NCBI RefSeq assembly: GCF_000974425.1
Contig: NZ_CP010429.1
Location: forward strand, 992,001-1,056,000
Length of the DNA stretch: 64,000 nt
Direction: 5' to 3'
Source of the DNA: Spirosoma radiotolerans
GTDB lineage: Bacteria; Bacteroidota; Bacteroidia; Cytophagales; Spirosomataceae
The notes beneath the pieces were generated by a model. It did no database searches and was not told where the DNA came from. It was given only the letters and a program-made list of their open reading frames with translations. Positions 1 to 8,437 of the stretch are shown piece by piece. Position 1 is the first letter of the stretch; each line of letters opens with the position of its first letter. Position numbers and translations under genes: made by a program.

Positions 1-276
1 ATGGCCAATGACTTGACGACCCTCAATCAGGACGAGCCCGAAAAAGTAAAAGCCTTTGGGGGCTCCTATACCAAACTTTACCCCTCAGCCTGGTACTACA
101 ATTTCGATGGGGGCTATACCTGGTGCACGACCCTGGGCCACGCTAAAACCGATTATGAAACCGATACGACCTTCATCCGACATATTTTTCAGGGAATTCG
201 GTACGTAGCCGGACAGGTCACGAAAATTGATTTCAGCAAAGCCTACGCAGATTCCCGGGATACTCCCATTCGGTAA
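1..276 (+). CDS. ThuA-like domain protein, 3' end only
   Basis: This is the last 91 residues of a reading frame that is open at the window edge, so the gene almost certainly starts upstream and the Met at position 1 is not a reliable start. The fragment reads like the C-terminal half of a ThuA-like (trehalose-utilisation, class I glutamine amidotransferase-like fold) domain: it has a W-Y-Y-N-F-D-G-G stretch followed by a G-H-x-K segment and an F-I-R-H-I-F-Q-G-I-R-Y helix. These match in order the W-Y-H-E-F-D-G-G, G-G-G-H-E-D and F-V-Q-H-L-L-G-A-L segments of the ThuA domain in the protein at 25619-29197. ThuA proteins sit in sugar-utilisation loci, but their reaction is poorly defined. Whether further domains lie upstream cannot be seen. 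Confidence 0.7.
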   Translation: MANDLTTLNQDEPEKVKAFGGSYTKLYPSAWYYNFDGGYTWCTTLGHAKTDYETDTTFIRHIFQGIRYVAGQVTKIDFSKAYADSRDTPIR

Positions 277-295
277 GTAAGTTTAGCTCAACTCC

Positions 296-319
296 GTGGG
301 CCGTGTCCTCAAGGCCCAC
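296..319. repeat. Hairpin of the GTGAGGACAC-core family, slightly degenerate
   Basis: Arms GTGGGCC (296-302) and GGCCCAC (313-319) pair perfectly around the loop GTGTCCTCAA. The loop differs by one base from the core GTGTCCTCAC found in exact copies at 29565, 38160 (reverse complement) and 39170. It lies in the 207 bp gap between the ThuA fragment and the first DUF418 gene, just after the stop codon. It may also serve as a terminator stem, although no clear T-run follows. Confidence 0.6.
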
Positions 320-483
320 CTGTGTGCTGACAGCACCACGAGCTTAACCTGACAATTATGGGGCCCTCACGTTTCGCTTCCGTTTAGTAAAGCCAGTGGC
401 CAGCCTATGGATTATTTATTCATATTGCATTGACAGTCAATTGTCTATTGTGCTGGTAGGTCTATCTAAACCGTAGTATTTTA

Positions 484-1869
484 ATGGAAACTTTAGTCTC
501 TCCTGCAACGGGTGGGTACGTTGCAGATGTTCGCCCGGTTGCGCAGACGGAGCGTATTCAATCGCTGGATGTGTTGCGGGGTGTTGCCCTTCTTGGCATT
601 CTGCTCATGAACATTCAGGGGTTCGGCCTCACCGAAGCCAGCCTTCAGCAACTTGTCCGAAATCCGCACGGGGGCAACTACTGGCTGATGACGCTGGTGC
701 ATGTGCTGTTTGAAAACAAGATGCGGGCGCTATTTTCCATGCTGTTTGGCGCAGGCATTCTTTTGTTTCTGGCCAAGAGCCGGACAGGTTCGGGCATGGC
801 CGCCCCCGAGTTGTTGATCCGGCGTCAGCTATGGCTCATCGTTTTCGGACTGATCAATGCCTGGGGCTTGCTGTGGCATTACGACATTCTGTTTCACTAC
901 GGCATTGTAGGTATTTTCCTGTTTCCGTTCAATCGGTTGTCGCCCCGCGCTTTGCTGTTATGTGCCGTTTTTACGGGCCTGATTTACAGTGGTAAGGTGT
1001 ACTGGAAATTTACGGAACAGAAGCAGGCGTATGCGAAATTTCAGCAGGTTACGGCCCTCGAAAAAAAGAACAAAAAGGGAAAGCTCACCGACGAACAAAA
1101 GGACGATAAGTCGGCCTGGGAAGGTATGGTGAAGGAGAGCCAGTATGATCGGAAAAAAGACAAAGCGGATGTGCTGGCGATGCGCTCCGACTATGCAAGC
1201 GTCTGGAACCATCAGGCGCCTAAAATCAAGCGGATGGAGGCTCCCTTTTTCTATCAGATCGGGTTGTGGGATATTACGTCGATGATGTTGCTGGGAATGG
1301 CGCTGTTCAAATGGGGTTTCTTCTCGAACCAGCTTTCCACAAAAGATTACGCGCTGCTGGCCACGGGTGGCTTGCTGATTGGGCAGGTAATGGCCTGGTT
1401 TTCATTGCCTACTTACGAGATGGCGGTCGTTGATTTTACCCGCTATGTTAGCCGCAACAGCCTCCCGGTTTCCGATTTTCTGATGCCGTTCGAACGAGCT
1501 TTTTCGGCCATCGGCTGGGCCAGTTTGGTGTTGCTGTTGTACCGGCTCGGCATCGCCAGTTGGCTCTGGAAAGCCGTCCGCTCGGTTGGGCAGATGGCCT
1601 TTACCAATTACCTGATGCAATCGGTGTTGTGCACGCTGTTCTTTTATGGGTATGGCCTGGGTTATTATGGCGATCTGAAACTGTATCAACTCTATTTTGT
1701 CGTTGCCGAGGTCTGGCTCATACAGACCGTCTTTAGTACTGTCTGGCTGACCTACTTCCGATTTGGGCCGCTGGAGTGGCTCTGGCGTTCGCTAACCTAC
1801 GGTGCGTGGCAAGCGATGCGGTTACGATCGAACCCCCAACCCACGGCTACAGCCGCTATCCTTGCCTAG
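484..1869 (+). CDS. DUF418 family membrane protein, first of a tandem pair
   Basis: This polytopic inner-membrane protein of 461 residues belongs to the DUF418 family. The N-terminal signature R-I-Q-S-L-D-V-L-R-G-V-A-L-L-G-I begins near residue 23. The C-terminal DUF418 block has V-G-Q-M-A-F-T-N-Y-L-M-Q-S, G-Y-G-L-G-Y-Y-G and F-G-P-L-E-W-L-W-R-S-L-T-Y. About eight to nine hydrophobic segments are visible. Between the two halves, at roughly residues 185-250, is a hydrophilic stretch very rich in Lys, Glu and Asp, longer than the short loop usual for the family, and shared with the paralogue 27 bp downstream. The two genes are probably cotranscribed. DUF418 proteins have no established biochemical role, and transport or acyl transfer of envelope components are only guesses. 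The ATG at 484 is the first Met in frame. Confidence 0.9.
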   Translation: METLVSPATGGYVADVRPVAQTERIQSLDVLRGVALLGILLMNIQGFGLTEASLQQLVRNPHGGNYWLMTLVHVLFENKMRALFSMLFGAGILLFLAKSRTGSGMAAPELLIRRQLWLIVFGLINAWGLLWHYDILFHYGIVGIFLFPFNRLSPRALLLCAVFTGLIYSGKVYWKFTEQKQAYAKFQQVTALEKKNKKGKLTDEQKDDKSAWEGMVKESQYDRKKDKADVLAMRSDYASVWNHQAPKIKRMEAPFFYQIGLWDITSMMLLGMALFKWGFFSNQLSTKDYALLATGGLLIGQVMAWFSLPTYEMAVVDFTRYVSRNSLPVSDFLMPFERAFSAIGWASLVLLLYRLGIASWLWKAVRSVGQMAFTNYLMQSVLCTLFFYGYGLGYYGDLKLYQLYFVVAEVWLIQTVFSTVWLTYFRFGPLEWLWRSLTYGAWQAMRLRSNPQPTATAAILA

Positions 1870-1896
1870 TCTTGTACAACCTAAACTCCTTAGTTC

Positions 1897-3306
1897 ATGG
1901 AAACGAATCCAATTTTACCCATATCGGCTGATGCCGCCATAGCTGGGCTGGCCGCTACCCGGCCGTCCGATGCTCAGGGTGTTGTTCACGAACTGGCCCC
2001 GCAGCCAGTTGCCAAAGCGGACCGTATTCAAACCATCGACCTGATCAGGGGAATGGCACTGTTGGGTATTTTAATGATGAACATACCCGGCTTTGGTTTT
2101 CTGGGTTCTGGTTTCAACGCGATCCTCCGCAATCCAACGGGGCCTGATTTTTACACGTTCGCCATTGTAGGAACGGCTTTTGAAGGGACGATGCGCGGTT
2201 TGTTTTCCATGCTTTTCGGCGCTGGAATGGTGCTGTTTACACAAAATAAACGAGAACTGGAAAACGGCCCGACCGTTGCCGAGTACTATTATCGACGACT
2301 GCTGTGGCTGGTTTTGTTCGGCGTCATCAATGCGTACGTCCTCTTGTGGCGGGGCGATATTCTGTTCTTCTACGGCCTTTGTGGCATGCTGCTGTATCCC
2401 TTCCGCCAGACCAAAGCCGTCTGGCTAATTGGGCTGGCCGTGGTGTGCATGGGCATCAACAGCATTCGCCCCGAGTTGTGGTACAGTAATTTACGTGGGA
2501 ATCGGGCGGGTTATCTGGAAGCCGTTAACCTGGAAAAAGCGCATAAAAAGCCCACGGAAAAACAGAAAGAAGCAAAGGCTGCCTGGGAGAAGTTTGAGAA
2601 GAACTTCGCGCCGAATCCTAAAAAAGATGCAAAAGAACGTAAAGAAATGCGAAGCGACTACGGTACGGTCTTCGCCCATTTACTCCCTGAAAACAGTAAT
2701 TCCGAAACATTCTACACGTATTATGGCAGTTGGGATATGCTGCTAATGATGTTTATCGGCATGGCGCTTCTTCAGTGGGGGTTTTTCTCCAACAAGCTCC
2801 CTACCTCGACCTATGCGGTTACGCTGCTTGTAGGCTATGGCCTGGGATTGCCCATCAGTTGGTTTTACGCCGTCGTATCCCAGATCGACTGGGTACAACA
2901 TACCGGACAGATGGTCGATAACTACCGAACGCTGCCGTTTCAACTTTACGATATCCGGCGGGTTTTGCTGGCCCTTGGGCACGCCAGTTTACTATTGCTC
3001 GTTTACCGGTCGCAGGTAGTGCCCTGGCTCATGCGGGCGCTTACGGCTGTAGGGCAAATGGCTTTCACTAATTACCTGATGCAGTCGATTATCTGCACAC
3101 TGTTTTTTCACGGCTATGGGTTAGGGTATTACGGGAAACTAGCTCATTATGAGCTGTATTACGTAGTTGTCGGCGTGTGGATTTTTCAGCTGATCGTGTC
3201 GCCAATCTGGTTGCAGTACTTTCTGTTTGGTCCGTTTGAATGGCTCTGGCGTTCGCTCACCTACTGGAAAATGCAGCCCATGCGCCGGACATTAGCTACT
3301 GTTTAA
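1897..3306 (+). CDS. DUF418 family membrane protein, second of a tandem pair
   Basis: This 469-residue polytopic membrane protein is a paralogue of the gene just upstream. It has R-I-Q-T-I-D-L-I-R-G-M-A-L-L-G-I near residue 43 and ends with the F-G-P-F-E-W-L-W-R-S-L-T-Y block typical of DUF418. The N-terminus carries an extra hydrophilic extension of about 20 residues compared with its neighbour. It contains the same kind of Lys/Glu-rich cytoplasmic-looking insert (about residues 205-262), followed by the shared M-R-S-D-Y-G motif. Gap to the first copy is 27 bp with no terminator between them, so a single transcript is likely. A strong hairpin at 3479-3515 probably ends it. Function is unknown. 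The tandem arrangement points to local duplication and divergence. Confidence 0.9.
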   Translation: METNPILPISADAAIAGLAATRPSDAQGVVHELAPQPVAKADRIQTIDLIRGMALLGILMMNIPGFGFLGSGFNAILRNPTGPDFYTFAIVGTAFEGTMRGLFSMLFGAGMVLFTQNKRELENGPTVAEYYYRRLLWLVLFGVINAYVLLWRGDILFFYGLCGMLLYPFRQTKAVWLIGLAVVCMGINSIRPELWYSNLRGNRAGYLEAVNLEKAHKKPTEKQKEAKAAWEKFEKNFAPNPKKDAKERKEMRSDYGTVFAHLLPENSNSETFYTYYGSWDMLLMMFIGMALLQWGFFSNKLPTSTYAVTLLVGYGLGLPISWFYAVVSQIDWVQHTGQMVDNYRTLPFQLYDIRRVLLALGHASLLLLVYRSQVVPWLMRALTAVGQMAFTNYLMQSIICTLFFHGYGLGYYGKLAHYELYYVVVGVWIFQLIVSPIWLQYFLFGPFEWLWRSLTYWKMQPMRRTLATV

Positions 3307-3351
3307 TGGGTACCCTCCCGTTTTATGAGTAAAAAGTGGCATGCCGCAAAA

Positions 3352-3414
3352 ACCTTTGACAAAGCTGGTAATGCTGACAATCAGGTTATTATGGATCACA
3401 GCTTTGTCAAAGGT
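3352..3414. repeat. 16-bp inverted repeat whose arms are themselves palindromic
   Basis: The segment ACCTTTGACAAAGCTG at 3352-3367 is the exact reverse complement of 3399-3414, with 31 nt between. Each arm also contains an imperfect dyad, CTTTG-A-CAAAG (3354-3364) and CTTTG-T-CAAAG (3402-3412). It lies 45 bp after the stop of the second DUF418 gene and before the terminator hairpin. It could be a 3'-end RNA structure or a paired protein-binding site. Confidence 0.6.
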
Positions 3415-3478
3415 CAACCTAACGTTACTCGACTACACACAACGCCAGATAAAAGAAACATGTAATGGTCTCTTTGCA

Positions 3479-3515
3479 TGCAGGTTTTACGGGGTGTATT
3501 GCCGTAAAACCTGCG
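3479..3515 (+). terminator. Intrinsic terminator after the DUF418 pair
   Basis: GCAGGTTTTACGG at 3480-3492 pairs perfectly with CCGTAAAACCTGC at 3502-3514 around a 9-nt loop, with one more T-G pair outside. It is followed on the plus strand by a T-rich tract (3518-3536). The position, 170 bp after the DUF418 stop, fits an end for that transcript. Confidence 0.7.
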
Positions 3516-3528
3516 CTGTTGTTTATTT

Positions 3529-3810
3529 TTATTTTTGCAGATCGCACAACGTCAGTTGTTCGACATAAGGAGTGAGCCGGTCTGCACAACCCGCGTTATC
3601 GACAAAAGCGCTCACCTGATAAGGCTCCCAGTGTGCACCCAATCCGCGATTGAGCGGCCATCTGTAATAAATCTCAATAAAATGGTTGCCCCAATAATAA
3701 AGCTTAACGTGGCGGTCGCTGCCCTGCCGTTCAGCGATAAAGCGCCCTTTGATGGGGATTAGTACTAACTGCTCAGAAAATGTTAATTCGTTTAACTGCT
3801 GTACGTTCAT
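3529..3810 (-). CDS. Small conserved-looking protein of unknown function
   Basis: A 93-residue soluble protein with no signal peptide or membrane segment. I do not recognise the family. The sequence has a normal amino-acid composition and a well-ordered pattern (I-P-I-K-G-R-F-I-A-E-R, then V-K-L-Y-Y-W-G-N-H-F-I-E-I-Y-Y-R-W, then a Cys near the end), which suggests a small beta-rich domain. The frame can be extended to a TTG at 3858, but I chose the ATG at 3810 because the extra residues look like a leader with no coding character and the ATG is the natural start. The gene stands alone. Upstream it faces a long AT-rich stretch with a palindrome (3848-3862) and two TGTACA dyads (3879-3903), so it may be tightly regulated. 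Confidence 0.65.
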   Translation of the reverse strand: MNVQQLNELTFSEQLVLIPIKGRFIAERQGSDRHVKLYYWGNHFIEIYYRWPLNRGLGAHWEPYQVSAFVDNAGCADRLTPYVEQLTLCDLQK

Positions 3811-3847
3811 CACTTCAAGAATGGATAAAGAAGAAATTGATTGTTTT

Positions 3848-3903
3848 CCGTTTGGCAAACGGGGACTCGATGAAAAAGTGTACAGGTTTACTCTATATGT
3901 ACA
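3848..3903. promoter_or_regulatory. Operator-like dyads upstream of the small hypothetical gene
   Basis: CCGTTTG-G-CAAACGG at 3848-3862 is a perfect 7-bp dyad. Further upstream, the self-complementary hexamer TGTACA occurs twice, at 3879-3884 and 3898-3903, with centres 19 bp apart, close to two helical turns. Both sit upstream of the ATG at 3810 on the minus strand. A dimeric repressor or activator site is a reasonable inference; no regulator can be named. Confidence 0.4.
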
Positions 3904-4673
3904 GTAAATAAATGTGTTTGTGAATTGGAAAAAATAGGTAATAAAAGATGGTGGTTCATGTTCATTAAGTAGTTACGATCCTTAATAATGGATATAATAG
4001 TGAATTGTGCAAACAATTTGTTCGCAATATAAGCTGTATAGTCTAATATTATTTACTTGTTCCGTTTAATGTATATAAATTTACTCTTATAGCCTGTTCA
4101 TTTCCTTTAAGACGGTTCGACAAATGATGCTTATTAATGCAAGCTTGTCAATAAATAAGGGACAATTATTGAATAAAATATTTATCGGTATTTATCCGTA
4201 AGTCTCAGCCTGTATAACTCACTTTTTCAGGCATTTAGGTTGAATAAATTGCTGAAAAAAGGGACTAGTTAATAGAAGAAATAAGTAAACGGGAAGGCAA
4301 ACGTACTGGTAAGAACAAGTGAAATTAGTAAACTATTTATTGGCTACTTTTAATTATAGGCTCCTGTTTTTTTGTCGATAAATGCAGAATTTTTTTTTAA
4401 TATATAGCTGATTTTTTTATGTAAGTGCCCGGATAATTAATTAGATGTATAAATAACGACTAAAAGATGAGGGTTTATTATAAAAATCAATTGAGCACTA
4501 AGTCGTATGTATTTTCGCGGGCGGCTCAGAAACGTCAATCGCCAGATATGGGTATTTAACGGTACATTAAGTGATCTTATTCGAGTCTATCTTACTTGTA
4601 AAACGAGTTGGGGAAAGTGCAACGGTTATGCATATAGGTTTATCAGTTAGTAACTAAAATCTCCTAAAAAGTC
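3904..4673. other. Long AT-rich gene-free stretch
   Basis: About 770 bp with a visibly low GC content and many A- and T-runs, in contrast to the GC-balanced neighbours. I see no credible coding frame on either strand and no tRNA-like cloverleaf. It separates two minus-strand genes, so it holds at least the promoter of the small gene at 3529-3810 and, at its right end, the terminator of the M14 peptidase gene. Confidence 0.6.
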
Positions 4674-4713
4674 AGAGGGAGACTTCGGCTCACTATGAGC
4701 AAAGTCCCCCTCT
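4674..4713 (-). terminator. Intrinsic terminator of the M14 peptidase gene
   Basis: AGAGGGAGACTT (4674-4685) pairs with AAGTCCCCCTCT (4702-4713) with one mismatch, and GCTC/GAGC (88-91 and 97-100 of the 4600 block) adds an inner helix. On the minus strand the stem is followed by a T-run (A-run at 4665-4669 on plus). It lies about 45 bp past the stop at 4756. Confidence 0.7.
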
Positions 4714-4755
4714 AATGTGTTAAGCGGTTCAGCCAGTTGAGCTGTTCGCTATCAT

Positions 4756-7587
4756 TTATTGCCCGCTGCCTGCTACGGCATCGACACCCGACTGATTAGC
4801 CGAACCGGTGCTGTATAACTGATTGAAGAGAAGCTTGAACGTACCATGCGATTGCGCCCGGAACGTGATCTCGGGGCCGAATGCGTAGAGTTTGCCTGTG
4901 CCAACCGGGGCGACGAAAGCAGCCACGCCATCCTGCAAATACGATTGTCCCCAGGCCCAGCCACTGCGCAGTGGTTTGCCGCTGTCGAACCAGGCCAGTG
5001 GTTTTACCAGTCCTTTGGCAATCGCATCGGGGGCTATTTTGAACACCGGGCTGGCGTCGAAATACACATCGGTCTTGTTCGACATGCCCCAGGTTGCGTG
5101 CTGGGTCGAGTCCAGATTTACGCGGAGCACACTACCTGGAATGTAATATTTCTCACCAGGCAACGGCTTTTCGACGCCACTGGTGGTCATCTCGGTAAGC
5201 GCATTTTTGACTGGTAAGCCCAGGTGGTAGGCCAGGTTGGTACTGCTCCCAATGGTTACTACGGTTCCGCCTGTTTCCAGGAATGTTTTCAACTGTGGAA
5301 CTGATTTCGCGGCTGTGATTTTACCCATCCATGGACGGTATTCAGCGGGCGTATTTTCAACCTTTGGCTCCGAGCCGAACAGGCTGAAAATGTCTTCATC
5401 TTTGCCGCCAACGGGTGGAATCGCGCGGGTCACAAAAACGATAACGTCGAATTTTTTCCGCAGGTCGCCCGCGTCGATGTCTGATGGATAGACTACCTTC
5501 ATGGGGAAGTGATACTGCTCCATCATCCAGCGAATCCAGCCCGACGGCATCGAGCCGCCATAGGTGTCCCACAGGGCAATGCGCATGGGGGCTACTTTCG
5601 ATAGCGTTGTACCCGGCCGTTTCGACAGGGCGGTTACGTCGATGCCAAGGTCTTTTGCCGATTTATCCAGCAGTGATTTTGCTTTCGCCGATGCCGGAAC
5701 AAAGAAAGCACCCGCTTCAACCGCCGATTTCTCGCCAATGCCGTTAGGCAGGCGATAGACCTCAACGCCCGACGCGAGCAGGTCGTTTACCGCGATAAAG
5801 GAATTGTTCGATTTGGCGCTCAACAGATAGCCCGCCCCCGCATTGCCCGTAATATGACCTTCCGGCGACTGGAGTTCGCCGTAGGGTAGTTTCTGAAAGG
5901 GACCATCGAAACCATCCAGAACACGGTCAAATTTGACATTCATCAGGTAGGCAAGTGTCCAGCCAGCGGCATCGTACGGACGAACCGGCGGGCCACCCGG
6001 ATACTGAAAATCGTTGGGGTGATCCTGTGGCTCGAACATGTCAATCAGGTGTGGCCGGAAAGCCTGATCGGCCTTCACCACATACGAACCTGCCGGGTAT
6101 TTTTTGCCCGCTACGCTAAAGTTGGCGGTGGCTTTCTGAACCTGAATACCCGTTCTGATCAGCGCGTTGACAAACTTAACGGCGGTGGCGAAATCCGGTT
6201 GATTGGCTGGAATGATAAACCCACGCGGATCGCGCAAAACGGGCGCTTTCATGATGGTGTCATAGTATTTGATCGGCATACCCCCGCCTTTGGGAATAAA
6301 GCCATACTGCGCCAGCGCTGCGTTGGTGGGCGGCACCACTTTCTTCGGGTCGTTTTTATAGGCTTCGTCGATGGCATCGATTCGCTTCGGCGACAGGGCC
6401 CAGTAGTCTTTACTCCCCCGCTCGATGGAGTTTTTGCCCATGCGGTAGATGTTGTACAGTAACTGGTCGTGCTGGCGAGCGGCATAATCCAGCACCGCGT
6501 AGTTGAGCGACACGGAATAATCGATGGATTGCTTGAAATGCCATTTTTGTGGCGTAACCGGGAAGGGCGTATTGCCATTCGGAATCAGGCGCTTGGGAAC
6601 CAGCGGGATGCTTTCGGGCGTTGGTCCGCCAATGATTTCAGTCAGCAGGCCAATCATGTTGTGGAAGTGCGTTGTGGTCCGCAAACCACCGTTGTACCAG
6701 GTCGAGAAGACAGAGCCGCCCAACCGCGTGAAGCCGGGTTTGTTCTCGCTGTTCAACCGGTTGATCATGGCAGCGCCCAGGGCGTCGATGCCTGTCACCA
6801 TCATGGGATCGAACACATAGTTGAACGGATCACGATACGGCGGGCCCGCCAACACCGACCCCGCAGGGCCGCTCTGGTGGTGATTGTACATGATTTGCGG
6901 AATCCATTCGACGAACAACTGGCGGGCAATGTTCTGGGTTTCCTTCATGTTCAGCATGAAGAAATCGCGGTTGTTGTCGTGCCCGACGTATTTCTGGTAC
7001 AGGCGGGGAACATTATCCAGCGAACGTTTTTCGGGTGTAGCCTCCCGCATGTACCAATTGGTTACGATTTCCTGCCCATCAGGATTGGCATGGGTCAGCA
7101 GAATGACATCCTGATCCAGAATGCGTAAGGTTTCCGGGTCTTTGCGGCTAACCAACTGATAAATCGTTTCGATGAGCTGGTGCGTCCCGACGGTCTCGGT
7201 GGCATGTAAACCTCCGTCGATCCAGACAATCGCCTTGCCTTCGTCGGCCAGGGCGTGGGCCTGCTCGTCGGTGAGGTTTTCGGCGCGGGCCAGCTTCTGG
7301 GAAATCTCTTTATAGCGGTCTAATTTTTTGAGGTTTGCCGGGGAGGAGACAATCAGCATGTATTGGTGGCGACCTTCTTCGGTCAGACCAATATCGACCA
7401 GTTTTACCCGGTCGGAGGCTGCGGCTATTTTTTTGAAATAGGCCTCCGTTTGCGTGTAGGTAGCGAGTTGATAATCATCGCCGATGGTAAAGCCAAAATG
7501 CTCTTTGGGCGACGGAATCGTTTGTGCCCAGGCCGATGTGAGACTAAGCAGCAGCGTACCGAAAAGTAGACTGGAAAAATAGCGCAT
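4756..7587 (-). CDS. Secreted M14-family zinc carboxypeptidase
   Basis: A 943-residue exported metallopeptidase. Residues 1-21 form a signal peptide ending S-A-W-A before Gln. The M14 fold occupies about residues 40-340: zinc ligands H128 and E131 lie in H-A-T-E-T-V-G, a further His pair (H236/H237, in Y-N-H-H-Q-S-G) supplies the third ligand, and E317 in L-L-T-E-I-I-G is the likely catalytic glutamate. The long C-terminal region (about 420-930) has no peptidase motifs. It contains a V-T-I-G-S-S-T-N segment resembling a glutamine-amidotransferase-like fold, as in other large Bacteroidota M14 proteins. The enzyme would trim peptides outside the inner membrane, possibly supplying the SusCD system encoded upstream. 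A palindromic repeat and 211 bp separate it from that operon, so it is probably transcribed separately, ending at the hairpin at 4674-4713. Confidence 0.88.
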   Translation of the reverse strand: MRYFSSLLFGTLLLSLTSAWAQTIPSPKEHFGFTIGDDYQLATYTQTEAYFKKIAAASDRVKLVDIGLTEEGRHQYMLIVSSPANLKKLDRYKEISQKLARAENLTDEQAHALADEGKAIVWIDGGLHATETVGTHQLIETIYQLVSRKDPETLRILDQDVILLTHANPDGQEIVTNWYMREATPEKRSLDNVPRLYQKYVGHDNNRDFFMLNMKETQNIARQLFVEWIPQIMYNHHQSGPAGSVLAGPPYRDPFNYVFDPMMVTGIDALGAAMINRLNSENKPGFTRLGGSVFSTWYNGGLRTTTHFHNMIGLLTEIIGGPTPESIPLVPKRLIPNGNTPFPVTPQKWHFKQSIDYSVSLNYAVLDYAARQHDQLLYNIYRMGKNSIERGSKDYWALSPKRIDAIDEAYKNDPKKVVPPTNAALAQYGFIPKGGGMPIKYYDTIMKAPVLRDPRGFIIPANQPDFATAVKFVNALIRTGIQVQKATANFSVAGKKYPAGSYVVKADQAFRPHLIDMFEPQDHPNDFQYPGGPPVRPYDAAGWTLAYLMNVKFDRVLDGFDGPFQKLPYGELQSPEGHITGNAGAGYLLSAKSNNSFIAVNDLLASGVEVYRLPNGIGEKSAVEAGAFFVPASAKAKSLLDKSAKDLGIDVTALSKRPGTTLSKVAPMRIALWDTYGGSMPSGWIRWMMEQYHFPMKVVYPSDIDAGDLRKKFDVIVFVTRAIPPVGGKDEDIFSLFGSEPKVENTPAEYRPWMGKITAAKSVPQLKTFLETGGTVVTIGSSTNLAYHLGLPVKNALTEMTTSGVEKPLPGEKYYIPGSVLRVNLDSTQHATWGMSNKTDVYFDASPVFKIAPDAIAKGLVKPLAWFDSGKPLRSGWAWGQSYLQDGVAAFVAPVGTGKLYAFGPEITFRAQSHGTFKLLFNQLYSTGSANQSGVDAVAGSGQ

Positions 7588-7671
7588 TGTTGAGGGAAAG
7601 TAGGTTAATAAAAGGAGTTGTAAGGTAATGAGTTATGTGTAAAACTTTTGTGGCTTATGCGGTCAGCGCTC

Positions 7672-7786
7672 CCTCCGTGGCCCGTGCGGTCGGCGTTCCG
7701 ATTTTCATGGACCGCCTGACCGGATGGTTTGCTGATGCGAATGTGGTCCGTGAGAATCGGAACGCCGACCGCACGGGCCCCGGAGG
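7672..7786. repeat. 115-bp palindromic element, related to one at 52375
   Basis: The left arm (7679-7713) and right arm (7745-7779), each 35 nt, pair along their whole length except for two positions that would be G-U pairs in RNA. After one mismatch the outer ends CCTCCG and CGGAGG extend the stem. The 31-nt loop contains CCGGATG, the reverse complement of the CATCCGG spacer in other copies. The left-arm piece CCGTGCGGTCGGCGTTCCGA recurs at 52383. The element fills the gap between the SusCD-lipoprotein operon and the M14 gene and could end transcription of the operon. Confidence 0.8.
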
Positions 7787-7798
7787 TAAGTAAATAAA

Positions 7799-8425
7799 TC
7801 ACTTCTTGCGAAAACGCACGCCAACCCGGCAGTCGCCGACTTCACCGCGGGCTTCATCGCATACGTTTTCCTGGAAACCGGCAATCTGACGGCCATCGGC
7901 CAGGTTCAGGATAAATTTGAAGATGAAATAGTCGTTCTGCGCAACGGTGCTAAGGTTGGTGCCTGTGAAGGCCGCTAGTTGGGCTGCCGTTACGGTAAAC
8001 GTTTTAGGGAACTGCGTTACCGTTTCGTATAATCTATCGCTTGCCCCAACCCGGCTCGGAAGCGGAAACTGGGTCACGCTGGGGTAAAGACCACCCGGCT
8101 GCGAAACAACGATCGGGTAGGCCGGATTACCGCTGGCGGCTGCTTTGGTAAAGCCCAGATAGACATCGATTGACCTTACTTCGGCCTTCCCGAAGCCTTC
8201 CCATTTCAGCGTATATTCAAAGACCTGACTGCCCAGGTTGGCCGCGCCCAGATCAAAAAACGAGGTGTTGGCTGTCGCGATGGTCGGTAGTGCCGACTTG
8301 TCGATATTGACCGCAACCAGCGGAACGGCCGTGTAGGCCCAGTTTTCCCAAACATAATCCTCTGTTTTGCAGGCATCGAGTCCGACCAGCAGCAGGAGAG
8401 AAGCGTATAAAAATATCTTTTTCAT
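7799..8425 (-). CDS. SusCD-associated lipoprotein of unknown function
   Basis: A 208-residue lipoprotein with a short signal peptide ending L-D-A-C, so Cys19 is the likely lipidated residue. The mature part is rich in beta-strand-like segments and small polar residues and has no catalytic motif I can identify. Its place, 13 bp after the SusD gene in the same operon, is where Sus-type loci usually carry an accessory surface lipoprotein that binds substrate (SusE/SusF-like position). That role is inferred from position only. A palindromic repeat follows directly. Confidence 0.75.
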   Translation of the reverse strand: MKKIFLYASLLLLVGLDACKTEDYVWENWAYTAVPLVAVNIDKSALPTIATANTSFFDLGAANLGSQVFEYTLKWEGFGKAEVRSIDVYLGFTKAAASGNPAYPIVVSQPGGLYPSVTQFPLPSRVGASDRLYETVTQFPKTFTVTAAQLAAFTGTNLSTVAQNDYFIFKFILNLADGRQIAGFQENVCDEARGEVGDCRVGVRFRKK

Positions 8426-8437
8426 GGTTCCGTCAGA

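Noticed and set aside
3341..3568. Plus-strand open frame of 75 codons after the DUF418 pair
   Set aside because: It runs through the inverted repeat and the terminator hairpin and has no protein-like pattern.
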